DNA from: Caulobacteraceae bacterium | GTDB lineage: Bacteria; Pseudomonadota; Alphaproteobacteria; Caulobacterales; Caulobacteraceae | Direction of reading: 5' to 3' | Assembly (NCBI GenBank): GCA_947456005.1 | Contig: CANGRP010000105.1 | Coordinates: 1 to 8,620, forward strand | DNA: 8,620 nt | Part shown: piece after piece, positions 1 to 6,676 of the stretch | How the letters are laid out: every line of letters begins with the position of its first letter | Position numbering within the stretch: the first letter of the stretch is position 1 | The notes under the pieces: generated by a model | Database searches by the model: none | What the model saw: the letters and a program-made list of their open reading frames with translations, nothing else | What the model was told of the DNA's origin: nothing | Program-made: the position numbers and the translations under genes

Positions 1-145
1 GCCCGGCATAGGTGCGGAGGGACTTCGGCTCCAGCCCGGCGGAGGCCAGGCGCTCCCGGGCCATGCGGTCCAGGTCGCGGGCGGCCTGGGCCTGCATCCG
101 GGCCGGAATCTCCTCGGAGAAGAGCTCAATCAGCAGCTGGGGCAT
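1..145 (-). CDS. glyS: Glycyl-tRNA synthetase beta subunit, N-terminal part (cut by window edge)
   Basis: This is the first 48 codons of the beta subunit of the bacterial alpha2-beta2 glycyl-tRNA synthetase, which charges tRNA-Gly in the cytoplasm. The beta subunit carries the tRNA-recognition and anticodon-binding parts. The start reads MPQLLIELFSEEIPARMQ, the characteristic GlyS opening, with the FSEEIPAR block at residues 9-16. The ATG is at 145-143, two bases after the glyQ stop codon. A purine-rich ribosome site, GGAAGGGG, lies within the end of glyQ seven bases before the ATG, so the two subunits are probably translated together. The remainder lies left of the window, so nothing can be said about integrity beyond this point. 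Confidence 0.95.
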   Translation of the reverse strand, partial: MPQLLIELFSEEIPARMQAQAARDLDRMARERLASAGLEPKSLRTYAG

Positions 146-147
146 GG

Positions 148-1065
148 TCAGACCCCTTCCGCCGGGGCGTTACCGCCCTCGTTCGCCACCCAGGCCTCCG
201 CGCACACCTTGGTCAGGTCCCGGATCCGGCCGATGTAACTCTGGCGCTCCGCCACGGCGATCGCGCCGCGGGCGTCCATCAGATTGAAGAGGTGGCTGGC
301 CTTCAGCACATGGTCGTAGGCGGGCAGCACAGTGACCTGGCCCTGGGGGCCTCGCCCCTGCAGGAGCCGAGGGACCTGGATCTCCATATCCTCGAACTGC
401 CGCTTCAGCGTGGCCACGTCATAGAGGTGGAAGTTGGCCTCGGACTGTTGACGCTCGTTCTCCAGGAAGACATCGCCATAGGTCATGGGCAGGGGCCCGT
501 CGGGGTCGTTGAAGGCCAGCTGGTCAAAGCGGTCGACGCCCTGCAGGTACATGGCCAGCCGCTCGAGGCCGTAGGTGAGCTCTCCGGCCACCGGGAAGAC
601 GTCAAGGCCGCCGACCTGCTGGAAGTAGGTGTACTGGGTCACCTCCATCCCGTCGCACCAGACCTCCCAGCCGAGGCCCCAGGCCCCTACGGTCGGATTC
701 TCCCAGTCATCCTCGACAAAGCGGATGTCGTGCATCCGGGTGTCCAGCCCTATCGCCTCCAGGCTGCCCAGGTAGAGCTCCTGCAGGTTGTCGGGGTTGG
801 GCTTCAGGATCACCTGGTACTGATAGTAGTGCTGGAGCCGGTTGGGGTTCTCGCCATAGCGCCCGTCCCCGGGCCGCCGCGAGGGCTGCACGTAGGCTGC
901 CCGCCAGGGCCGGGGCCCAAGCGCCCGCAGGACCGTCGCCGGGTGCAGGGTCCCTGCGCCGACCTCCACATCATGGGGTTGCAGGATGACACAGCCCTGG
1001 CGGCTCCAGTAGTCATGGAGCTTCAGGATCAGCGCCTGAAAAGACAGCGGTTTTTCGGCGGGCAT
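148..1065 (-). CDS. glyQ: Glycyl-tRNA synthetase alpha subunit
   Basis: This is the catalytic class II subunit of tetrameric glycyl-tRNA synthetase, which makes glycyl-adenylate and charges tRNA-Gly together with GlyS. With the start chosen here it has 305 residues, close to the E. coli protein (303 by recollection). Recognisable blocks are the N-terminal SFQALILKLHDYWSRQGC (residues 8-25), GRYGENPNRLQHYYQYQ (68-84), DDWENPTVGAWGLGWEVW (119-136), GMEVTQYTYFQQVGG (139-153), GELTYGLERLAMY (161-173) and the C-terminal LPAYDHVLKASHLFNLMDAR (247-266). The frame is open further upstream, with an ATG at 1104 and a TTG at 1128. Those fall on a likely promoter, and family proteins begin at MPAEK-like sequence, so the ATG at 1065 is preferred. 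No clear Shine-Dalgarno precedes this ATG (AAGCCTCGCCC). glyS follows after two bases. Confidence 0.97.
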   Translation of the reverse strand: MPAEKPLSFQALILKLHDYWSRQGCVILQPHDVEVGAGTLHPATVLRALGPRPWRAAYVQPSRRPGDGRYGENPNRLQHYYQYQVILKPNPDNLQELYLGSLEAIGLDTRMHDIRFVEDDWENPTVGAWGLGWEVWCDGMEVTQYTYFQQVGGLDVFPVAGELTYGLERLAMYLQGVDRFDQLAFNDPDGPLPMTYGDVFLENERQQSEANFHLYDVATLKRQFEDMEIQVPRLLQGRGPQGQVTVLPAYDHVLKASHLFNLMDARGAIAVAERQSYIGRIRDLTKVCAEAWVANEGGNAPAEGV

Positions 1066-1099
1066 GGGCGAGGCTTCGCAGGCGCAAAAACGAGGGCGG

Positions 1100-1128
1100 A
1101 CCATAGGGCCCACAGTCCCCCGCTTCAA
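1100..1128 (-). promoter_or_regulatory. Candidate housekeeping promoter of glyQS
   Basis: On the minus strand TTGAAG (1128-1123) is followed after exactly 17 bases by TATGGT (1105-1100). Each hexamer matches 4 of 6 positions of the sigma-70 consensus. Transcription would begin near 1093, giving a leader of about 27 bases before the glyQ ATG at 1065. The position also argues against the longer in-frame starts at 1104 and 1128, which overlap the promoter itself. It is predicted from sequence only. Confidence 0.5.
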
Positions 1129-1159
1129 GCGCGCCGGAGGGAATCCCGCGAGACCGGCG

Positions 1160-1702
1160 TCAGGGTGCAGGTGCGGAGATCACCCGGCTCAGCACGTGCA
1201 CGACCCCGTTGGCGGCCATGACGTCGGCCTGAACCACTGGCGCGCCGCCGACGGACGGAGGCTGGTCGCCGTTAAGCTCCACCACCTCGCCGCCCAGGGT
1301 GGGCGCGCTTGTCACTGCGCCCTTGAAGGTCTCGAAGGGCACCCGGGCATTGATGAGATGACGCAGGACCAGTTTCTGAAGCTCGGCCCGGTTGGCCGGG
1401 GCCAGCAGGCGGTCAACCTCGCCCGGCGGCAGCTGGGCGAAGGCCGCGTCCGCAGGCGCCAGCACGGTCACCGCCGGAAGTCCCTTCACGAAGGCTGTGA
1501 GCCCCACGAGGTCCGACGCCTTCAGAAAAGTCGTGAACTGGCCGGAAGCCTTCAGGGTATCGATGACGTCACCCGCTGGGGTGACAACCGGGAGCGCGGG
1601 CGTCGCCGCTACAGGGGGGGCGGGAGGCGCCGGGGGCGTCTGGGCGGCGGCGGCTCCTGCGGACAGGAGAAAGGCCAGGAGGGCGATTGAAAACTTGGGC
1701 AT
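1160..1702 (-). CDS. Secreted single-domain fasciclin (FAS1) protein
   Basis: This 180-residue exported protein has one FAS1 domain. Residues 1-20 form a signal peptide, MPKFS followed by a hydrophobic Ala/Leu stretch, with a probable cleavage at AAAA|Q. Residues 22-42 are a Pro/Ala-rich linker. The FAS1 domain covers about 44-178, with the H1-type block TVLAPADAAFAQLP at 79-92, the LRHLI region at 113-117 and the H2-type block NGVVHVLSRVIS at 165-176. FAS1 domains are generally linked to adhesion or matrix interaction, but the bacterial role is poorly defined. I see no membrane anchor or lipobox, so it is probably periplasmic or secreted. The ATG at 1702 is preceded by GGAAG seven bases upstream. 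The 94-base gap to glyQ holds a candidate glyQ promoter, so the neighbourhood gives no functional clue. Substrate or partner is unknown. Confidence 0.9.
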   Translation of the reverse strand: MPKFSIALLAFLLSAGAAAAQTPPAPPAPPVAATPALPVVTPAGDVIDTLKASGQFTTFLKASDLVGLTAFVKGLPAVTVLAPADAAFAQLPPGEVDRLLAPANRAELQKLVLRHLINARVPFETFKGAVTSAPTLGGEVVELNGDQPPSVGGAPVVQADVMAANGVVHVLSRVISAPAP

Positions 1703-1792
1703 GGCGACTTCCGAAGCTTGCAGGTCAGGGGCGGCGGGGACCGCGCCGCCCGATTAGTCCAGCCGGGCCGGCGCTGGCTACGGGTCTGGCGT

Positions 1793-1839
1793 CGGGACCC
1801 GCGAGCTTCACGCGGTCGTGATCGCGACGCCGGGACCCG
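1793..1839. repeat. Pair of CGGGACCCG palindromes upstream of the fasciclin gene
   Basis: CGGGACCCG occurs at 1793-1801 and again at 1831-1839, 38 bases apart. Each copy is a perfect dyad around its central A, and the preceding bases are also similar (GCGT and ACGC). They lie about 90 and 130 bases upstream of the fasciclin start codon. They could be operator sites, but short palindromes of C and G arise easily in DNA this GC-rich. Confidence 0.3.
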
Positions 1840-1900
1840 GGCCTCCCCTGCCCGCTCGCCGGGGTCATGGCGCCCGGAATCAGGTCAGTCCGTGAGCCAA

Positions 1901-1971
1901 GGCGCCTGTTTTCTGAACTTCCACCGACTGTCGCCTGTTTTTTCGGCGCCCGACGAGTCCGTCGCCTGCGG
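1901..1971 (+). repeat. Three CGCCTG direct repeats with T-tracts upstream of glnK
   Basis: CGCCTG occurs at 1903-1908, 1932-1937 and 1963-1968. The first two copies are each followed by a run of T (CGCCTGTTTTC and CGCCTGTTTTTTC), and the last two share the longer word GTCGCCTG. Spacings of 29 and 31 bases are near three helical turns, as expected if a protein binds one face of the DNA. They lie 90-150 bases before the glnK ATG. The T-runs stand out in this GC-rich sequence. The function is unknown; a binding array or a promoter region is an inference. Confidence 0.4.
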
Positions 1972-2020
1972 AGGGCCGTAGCGTGACCTCAGGTCCCGTC
2001 GGCCATTCCGGCGTGGGGCC

Positions 2021-2034
2021 GTTCCACAAGGAAC
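2021..2034 (+). promoter_or_regulatory. Small hairpin before the glnK ribosome-binding site
   Basis: GTTCC (2021-2025) and GGAAC (2030-2034) pair around an ACAA loop, ending six bases before the GGGAG ribosome site at 2040-2044. A 5-bp stem is weak. It might modestly affect glnK translation or mRNA stability, or be chance. Confidence 0.25.
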
Positions 2035-2051
2035 CGAGCGGGAGCGATGGG

Positions 2052-2390
2052 ATGAAACTGATCATGGCGATCGTCAAACCCTTCAAGCTGGATGATGTGC
2101 GCGAAGCCCTCGTGTCGTCCGGCGTCGAGGGTCTCACGATCACGGAAGTCAAGGGTTACGGACGGCAGAAGGGGCAGACCGAGATCTATCGGGGCGCCGA
2201 ATACCAGGTGAACTTCATCCCCAAGGTGAAGCTCGAAGCGGTCGTCGACGACGCCGCTGCGGCGGGAGTGGTCGAGACGATCAAGACCGCCGCCTCCACC
2301 GGCAAGATCGGCGACGGAAAGATCTTCGTCATCGACGTGGCCGACGCCGTGCGCATCCGCACCGGCGAAACCGGCGCCTCTGCGCTCTGA
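2052..2390 (+). CDS. glnK: PII nitrogen regulatory protein, GlnK type
   Basis: This 112-residue trimeric PII signal protein senses 2-oxoglutarate and ATP/ADP and, in its family, is uridylylated by GlnD under nitrogen limitation. The T-loop carries Tyr51 within YRGAEYQVNF (46-55), the uridylylation site. The C-terminal PII signature is STGKIGDGKIF (82-92), and Arg101/Arg103 follow. Asn54 after the T-loop Tyr is the residue found in E. coli GlnK, where GlnB has Asp. Together with amtB directly downstream, this supports GlnK rather than GlnB. The ATG at 2052 gives the family start MKLIMAIVKPFKL and has GGGAG seven bases upstream. A longer frame from GTG at 1983 adds 23 residues with no family likeness. 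The amtB start lies 22 bases downstream, which suggests one transcript and fits the role of GlnK in plugging AmtB when ammonium rises. Confidence 0.95.
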   Translation: MKLIMAIVKPFKLDDVREALVSSGVEGLTITEVKGYGRQKGQTEIYRGAEYQVNFIPKVKLEAVVDDAAAAGVVETIKTAASTGKIGDGKIFVIDVADAVRIRTGETGASAL

Positions 2391-2412
2391 TCCCTCCAGG
2401 AAGGAAGACCAA

Positions 2413-3957
<1,545 letters not shown>

Positions 3958-3980
3958 TTATCCCCCCAGTCGCGGCGGAG

Positions 3981-4010
3981 CGGGGACCCCTCGGGGTCCC
4001 CGTTTTCGTT
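3981..4010 (+). terminator. Intrinsic terminator of glnK-amtB
   Basis: CGGGGACCC (3981-3989) pairs perfectly with GGGTCCCCG (3994-4002) around a CTCG loop, giving a 9-bp GC-rich stem followed by TTTTCGTT (4003-4010). It starts 24 bases after the amtB stop. In the opposite direction the stem has no T-run after it, so it should stop rightward transcription rather than the convergent ispE transcript. Confidence 0.9.
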
Positions 4011-4023
4011 CCGGGAACCCGAC

Positions 4024-4911
4024 TCAGCCGAAGGTGGAAAGGGGAGCGCCCAGGCGGCAGGGGCGCACCCACCAGTCCGGGTGTTCGCCAGCCAGGATCG
4101 CGGCCAGCCGGGCGGCCGAGGGCATATCCGGACAGAGGGCGAAGCAGGTCGCGCCCGATCCCGACAGCCGGGCCAGCAGCGTCTCTGGCGCGGCCTGCAG
4201 TCGCCCAAGGACGTTCGCGATGACAGGGGCGACGGAGGCCGCAGGCGCCTCAAGGTCGTTTCGCAGCCCGGAAAGCCACCCGGCGATCCCGGCCACCCCG
4301 TCGCGGGTCGAAGGCCCTGGAGGCGGGGACAGGTCGCCGAACCGGCCAGCGGCGTCCAGGGCGCGGTAGACGGCGCCCGTCGGGCAGGCGACGCCGGGGT
4401 TCACCAGCACTGCAGGAAGCACCGGCAGGTCCGGGGCCGGGAACAGCACCTCTCCCCTGCCCATCGCGATCACCGGCCGGCTGCGGATGCATGCAGGCAC
4501 ATCGGAGCCGAGGTCCGCCGCCAGGATCTCAAGATCCCCCGCAGGCAACTGGCCGCCCCAGGCGAGATTGAGCAGGCGAAGGGTTGCGGCCGCATCCGCT
4601 GAGCCGCCGCCCAGTCCCGCCGCCACGGGAAGGCGCTTGTCGAGGACCAGAGCCGGAGGCGGCTCTGCCCGACCGAGCCTCCGCGCAAGCTGGCGCGCCG
4701 CCTGCAGCACCAGGTTGTCCCCCGCCTCCAGGCCGGAGCCGAAGGGGCCGGTCAGGCTCAGGGCCGGTCCCGGTCCGGACGCCATCGACACCTCATCGCC
4801 GATGTCGGCGAACACCATGAGGCTGTCCAGCGGATGAAAGCCGTCCACCCCCGGCGGGCCGACGTGGAGGTAGAGGTTGACCTTGGCCGGCGCGAAGGCG
4901 CTTGCGCTCAT
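4024..4911 (-). CDS. ispE: 4-diphosphocytidyl-2-C-methyl-D-erythritol kinase
   Basis: This cytoplasmic GHMP-family kinase phosphorylates CDP-methylerythritol at the 2-hydroxyl with ATP, in the MEP pathway to IPP and DMAPP. Its 295 residues are of normal family length. The N-terminal motif PAKVNLYL (8-15) includes Lys10, followed by DGFHPLDSLM (23-32). The Gly-rich ATP loop PVAAGLGGGSADAAA runs from 95 to 109. The catalytic Asp137 lies in LGSDVPAC, and the third GHMP motif is LSGSGATCF (249-257). All the expected active-site elements are present. The ATG at 4911 lies eight bases after the stop of the TPR gene, with no clear Shine-Dalgarno (TCCTCGCC). Translation may therefore be coupled to the upstream gene. 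It is the last gene of the leftward cluster and converges on amtB. I see no terminator of its own in the 66-base gap between the two genes. Confidence 0.95.
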   Translation of the reverse strand: MSASAFAPAKVNLYLHVGPPGVDGFHPLDSLMVFADIGDEVSMASGPGPALSLTGPFGSGLEAGDNLVLQAARQLARRLGRAEPPPALVLDKRLPVAAGLGGGSADAAATLRLLNLAWGGQLPAGDLEILAADLGSDVPACIRSRPVIAMGRGEVLFPAPDLPVLPAVLVNPGVACPTGAVYRALDAAGRFGDLSPPPGPSTRDGVAGIAGWLSGLRNDLEAPAASVAPVIANVLGRLQAAPETLLARLSGSGATCFALCPDMPSAARLAAILAGEHPDWWVRPCRLGAPLSTFG

Positions 4912-4919
4912 GGCGAGGA

Positions 4920-6650
4920 TCAGGGCTTGCGGTTGCCCGGGACGGGCGTCGGAGGCAGACCCTCGGCCAGCTTGCGTTCGGCGTCGGCGCGGATCCTGGG
5001 GTCAGGATCCAGGGTCAGGACCCGCTTCCACTGAAAGCCCGCCTCGTCGCGCCGACCAACCCGCCAGTAGGCGTCGCCCAGGTGATTGTTCAGTTCCGGA
5101 TCGCCGGGCTCAAGCTCCACGGCTAACTCCAGCGTCGTCACCGCCTGTGGAAAGTCTCCCAGCCGGTAATAGGCCCAGCCCAGGCTGTCGACCATGGCGC
5201 CCGACCGGGGGTTCTGGCTGACCGCCCGTCGGACCATCTCCAGAGCCTTGTCCAGGTTTTCGTTCCGGTCGATCCAGGAGTAGCCCAGATAGTTGAGAAG
5301 CTCGGGCTCGTCGGGATTGAGGGCAAGGGCGGCCTTGAGGTCTTTCTCAGCCTCCGGCCAGCGGCCGGCCCGCTCAAGGGAAACCCCGCGGGCAAAAGAC
5401 AACCGCCAGTCCGGCGGTGAACCGGCGAGCACCGGGGTCAGCACGTCCGCCGACTCGGAGAACCTCTCATTGGCCCTGAGGATGTCGGACAGGTTGATCA
5501 CCGCATCGACGTCGCCCCCCGAGGCGGCCTCACGGGCCAGTCGCAGGGCCGTTTCCTTGTCGCCGGCCTTCTGGTGGCTCCAGGCCAGCTTGGCCTGGGC
5601 GGTGGCGAACTCGGGCGCTGTCGAGGGTGTCCGCGCATAGGCGGCGCGGGCGTCATCAGCCAGGCCATCGCCGTCAAGCAGATCGCCGACGAGAATCCAG
5701 GCGGCGTACTGGTCAGGATCCAGTCGCAGCGCCAGACGCAGGTAGGCGAGGCCCATCTGCTCCTGACCCGCGGCGATGAGGGTCGCCGCCACCGGGATGA
5801 GGGTCTGGGCCGCACCCTGGCGAAGGGTGGGCTGGGGCTCGGCCCGGCCCGCCGCAGCGCGGGCGCGGGCCGCCTTCACGGAAGCGTTCCTCGGATCCGT
5901 CGCCAGAAGCCGGTCGTAGAGGGCGACCGCCTCGGCGGCCCGTTTGCGTCGCTCCAGGAAGCCGCCATAGGCAAGGACCGTCGCCTGTCCGGGGGAATCG
6001 CCCCCCGCCAGGACCTTGAAGTTCGTCTCCGCCTCGTCGAGCCGACCCGCCCGCTCGAAAAGGCGGGCCTGGGCCAGGAGGCCGAAGACATCCACGAGCC
6101 GGTCGCCCGGCGACTGGGGCCGGACGAGAAGGCCCTCCCTGTCCCCGGCCATGGCGGCGGCCCAGGGGGCCAGCAGGGCTGTGGCGGCGCGGTGCGGGAA
6201 GGCGGCGCTCTCCGGGATCAGGAGGTCGCGCACCTGCCGCGCCCGCCCGGTGGACATCCCCTCTACCGCCCTTACGAGGCGGCTGAGGGAAAGGTTCGGC
6301 GGGGACGTCTCGTCCGAAGTCGGGGCCAGGCGGGCCGCCGTCGTCACGTCGCCCGCCAGGAGGGTCGCGATGAAGGCTCTTTCATCGGCGATCCCGGCGG
6401 CGTCCGGATCAAGGTTGCGCACCGCACCATAGTAGCGCGCCGCGTCGGCGGGACGCCCGGCGTTCAGGGCGGCGCGGGCCGCAAGGAACTGGCCGTAGGG
6501 CGAGGACCCGGTCCCCTCGGGCGGGAGATCCGTCGGGTCCGCGGCGGTGGCGCATGCGCCCAGGACAGCCAGCGCGCCCGCCGCCACGAGGCGCACCGCA
6601 GCCCGCCTCAGGGTCCGTTGTCTCCAGCCAGCCATGGAGCGGGTGTTCAC
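4920..6650 (-). CDS. TPR-repeat lipoprotein of unknown function
   Basis: This 576-residue exported protein is made largely of tetratricopeptide helices. The N-terminus is Arg-rich, followed by a hydrophobic stretch (20-32) and a lipobox LGAC with Cys33, so a lipid-anchored protein is expected. The clearest TPR units are at about 415-448, 450-482, 484-516 and 518-550 (for example GYSWIDRNENLDKALEMVRR and GWAYYRLGDFPQAVTTLELA). Weaker units lie at about 185-270 and 295-375. TPR arrays usually act as protein-binding scaffolds, and I see no catalytic motif. The start codon is GTG (6650-6648) with GGAG seven bases upstream. An ATG at 6635 is a weaker alternative that keeps the signal peptide. The gene starts 26 bases after etfQO and ends eight bases before ispE, which implies one operon. 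By recollection this trio is also found in other Alphaproteobacteria, but the role of the protein is not established. Confidence 0.85.
   Translation of the reverse strand: MNTRSMAGWRQRTLRRAAVRLVAAGALAVLGACATAADPTDLPPEGTGSSPYGQFLAARAALNAGRPADAARYYGAVRNLDPDAAGIADERAFIATLLAGDVTTAARLAPTSDETSPPNLSLSRLVRAVEGMSTGRARQVRDLLIPESAAFPHRAATALLAPWAAAMAGDREGLLVRPQSPGDRLVDVFGLLAQARLFERAGRLDEAETNFKVLAGGDSPGQATVLAYGGFLERRKRAAEAVALYDRLLATDPRNASVKAARARAAAGRAEPQPTLRQGAAQTLIPVAATLIAAGQEQMGLAYLRLALRLDPDQYAAWILVGDLLDGDGLADDARAAYARTPSTAPEFATAQAKLAWSHQKAGDKETALRLAREAASGGDVDAVINLSDILRANERFSESADVLTPVLAGSPPDWRLSFARGVSLERAGRWPEAEKDLKAALALNPDEPELLNYLGYSWIDRNENLDKALEMVRRAVSQNPRSGAMVDSLGWAYYRLGDFPQAVTTLELAVELEPGDPELNNHLGDAYWRVGRRDEAGFQWKRVLTLDPDPRIRADAERKLAEGLPPTPVPGNRKP
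4991..5010. repeat. Perfect inverted repeat near the 3' end of the TPR gene
   Basis: GGATCCTG (4991-4998) and CAGGATCC (5003-5010) are exact reverse complements separated by GGGT, so the mRNA could form an 8-bp stem with a 4-base loop about 70 bases before the TPR stop codon. It encodes LDPDPRI, a common end-of-TPR motif, and the word GGTCAGGATCCAG recurs at 5711-5723 for the same LDPD motif. Protein coding may therefore explain it. No T-run follows, so it is not a terminator. Confidence 0.5.
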
Positions 6651-6676
6651 CTGTTCGCTCCGCCCGGCAAGTCTGC

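Larger units (their letters stand above)
1703..2051. other. Divergent control region between the fasciclin gene and glnK-amtB
   Basis: I see no supported gene in this 349-base stretch. It must hold the leftward promoter for the fasciclin gene and the rightward promoter for glnK-amtB. Visible structure includes two palindromic CGGGACCCG words (1793-1801 and 1831-1839), three CGCCTG words 29 and 31 bases apart (1903, 1932, 1963), the palindrome GACCT-C-AGGTC (1985-1995) and a small hairpin GTTCC-ACAA-GGAAC (2021-2034) just before the glnK ribosome site. I scanned 1861-2051 for the sigma-54 pattern (GG, ten bases, GC within TGGCAC-N5-TTGC) and for an NtrC-like TGCAC...GTGCA dyad and found neither. 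No convincing sigma-70 pair is visible on either strand. Confidence 0.6.

Noticed and set aside
1132..1159. Hairpin CGCCGG...CCGGCG after the fasciclin stop as a terminator
   Set aside because: The stem is only 6 bp with a 16-base loop and no T-run follows on the minus strand.
292..1221. A 309-codon frame opposite glyQ
   Set aside because: It is antisense to an unmistakable glyQ, runs beyond both its start and the glyQ promoter, and resembles no family.
1903..1913. AGGCGCCT palindrome followed by TTTT as a terminator
   Set aside because: The palindrome leaves no room for a loop, so no stable stem can form before the T-run.
1983..2051. N-terminal extension of GlnK from a GTG at 1983
   Set aside because: PII proteins start at MKLI or similar, the extra 23 residues match nothing, and the ATG at 2052 has its own good ribosome site.
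1861..2051. A sigma-54 promoter before glnK
   Set aside because: I tested the GG and TGG words for the required GC ten bases on; the nearest candidates (around 1868 and 2013) fail the spacing or the second element.
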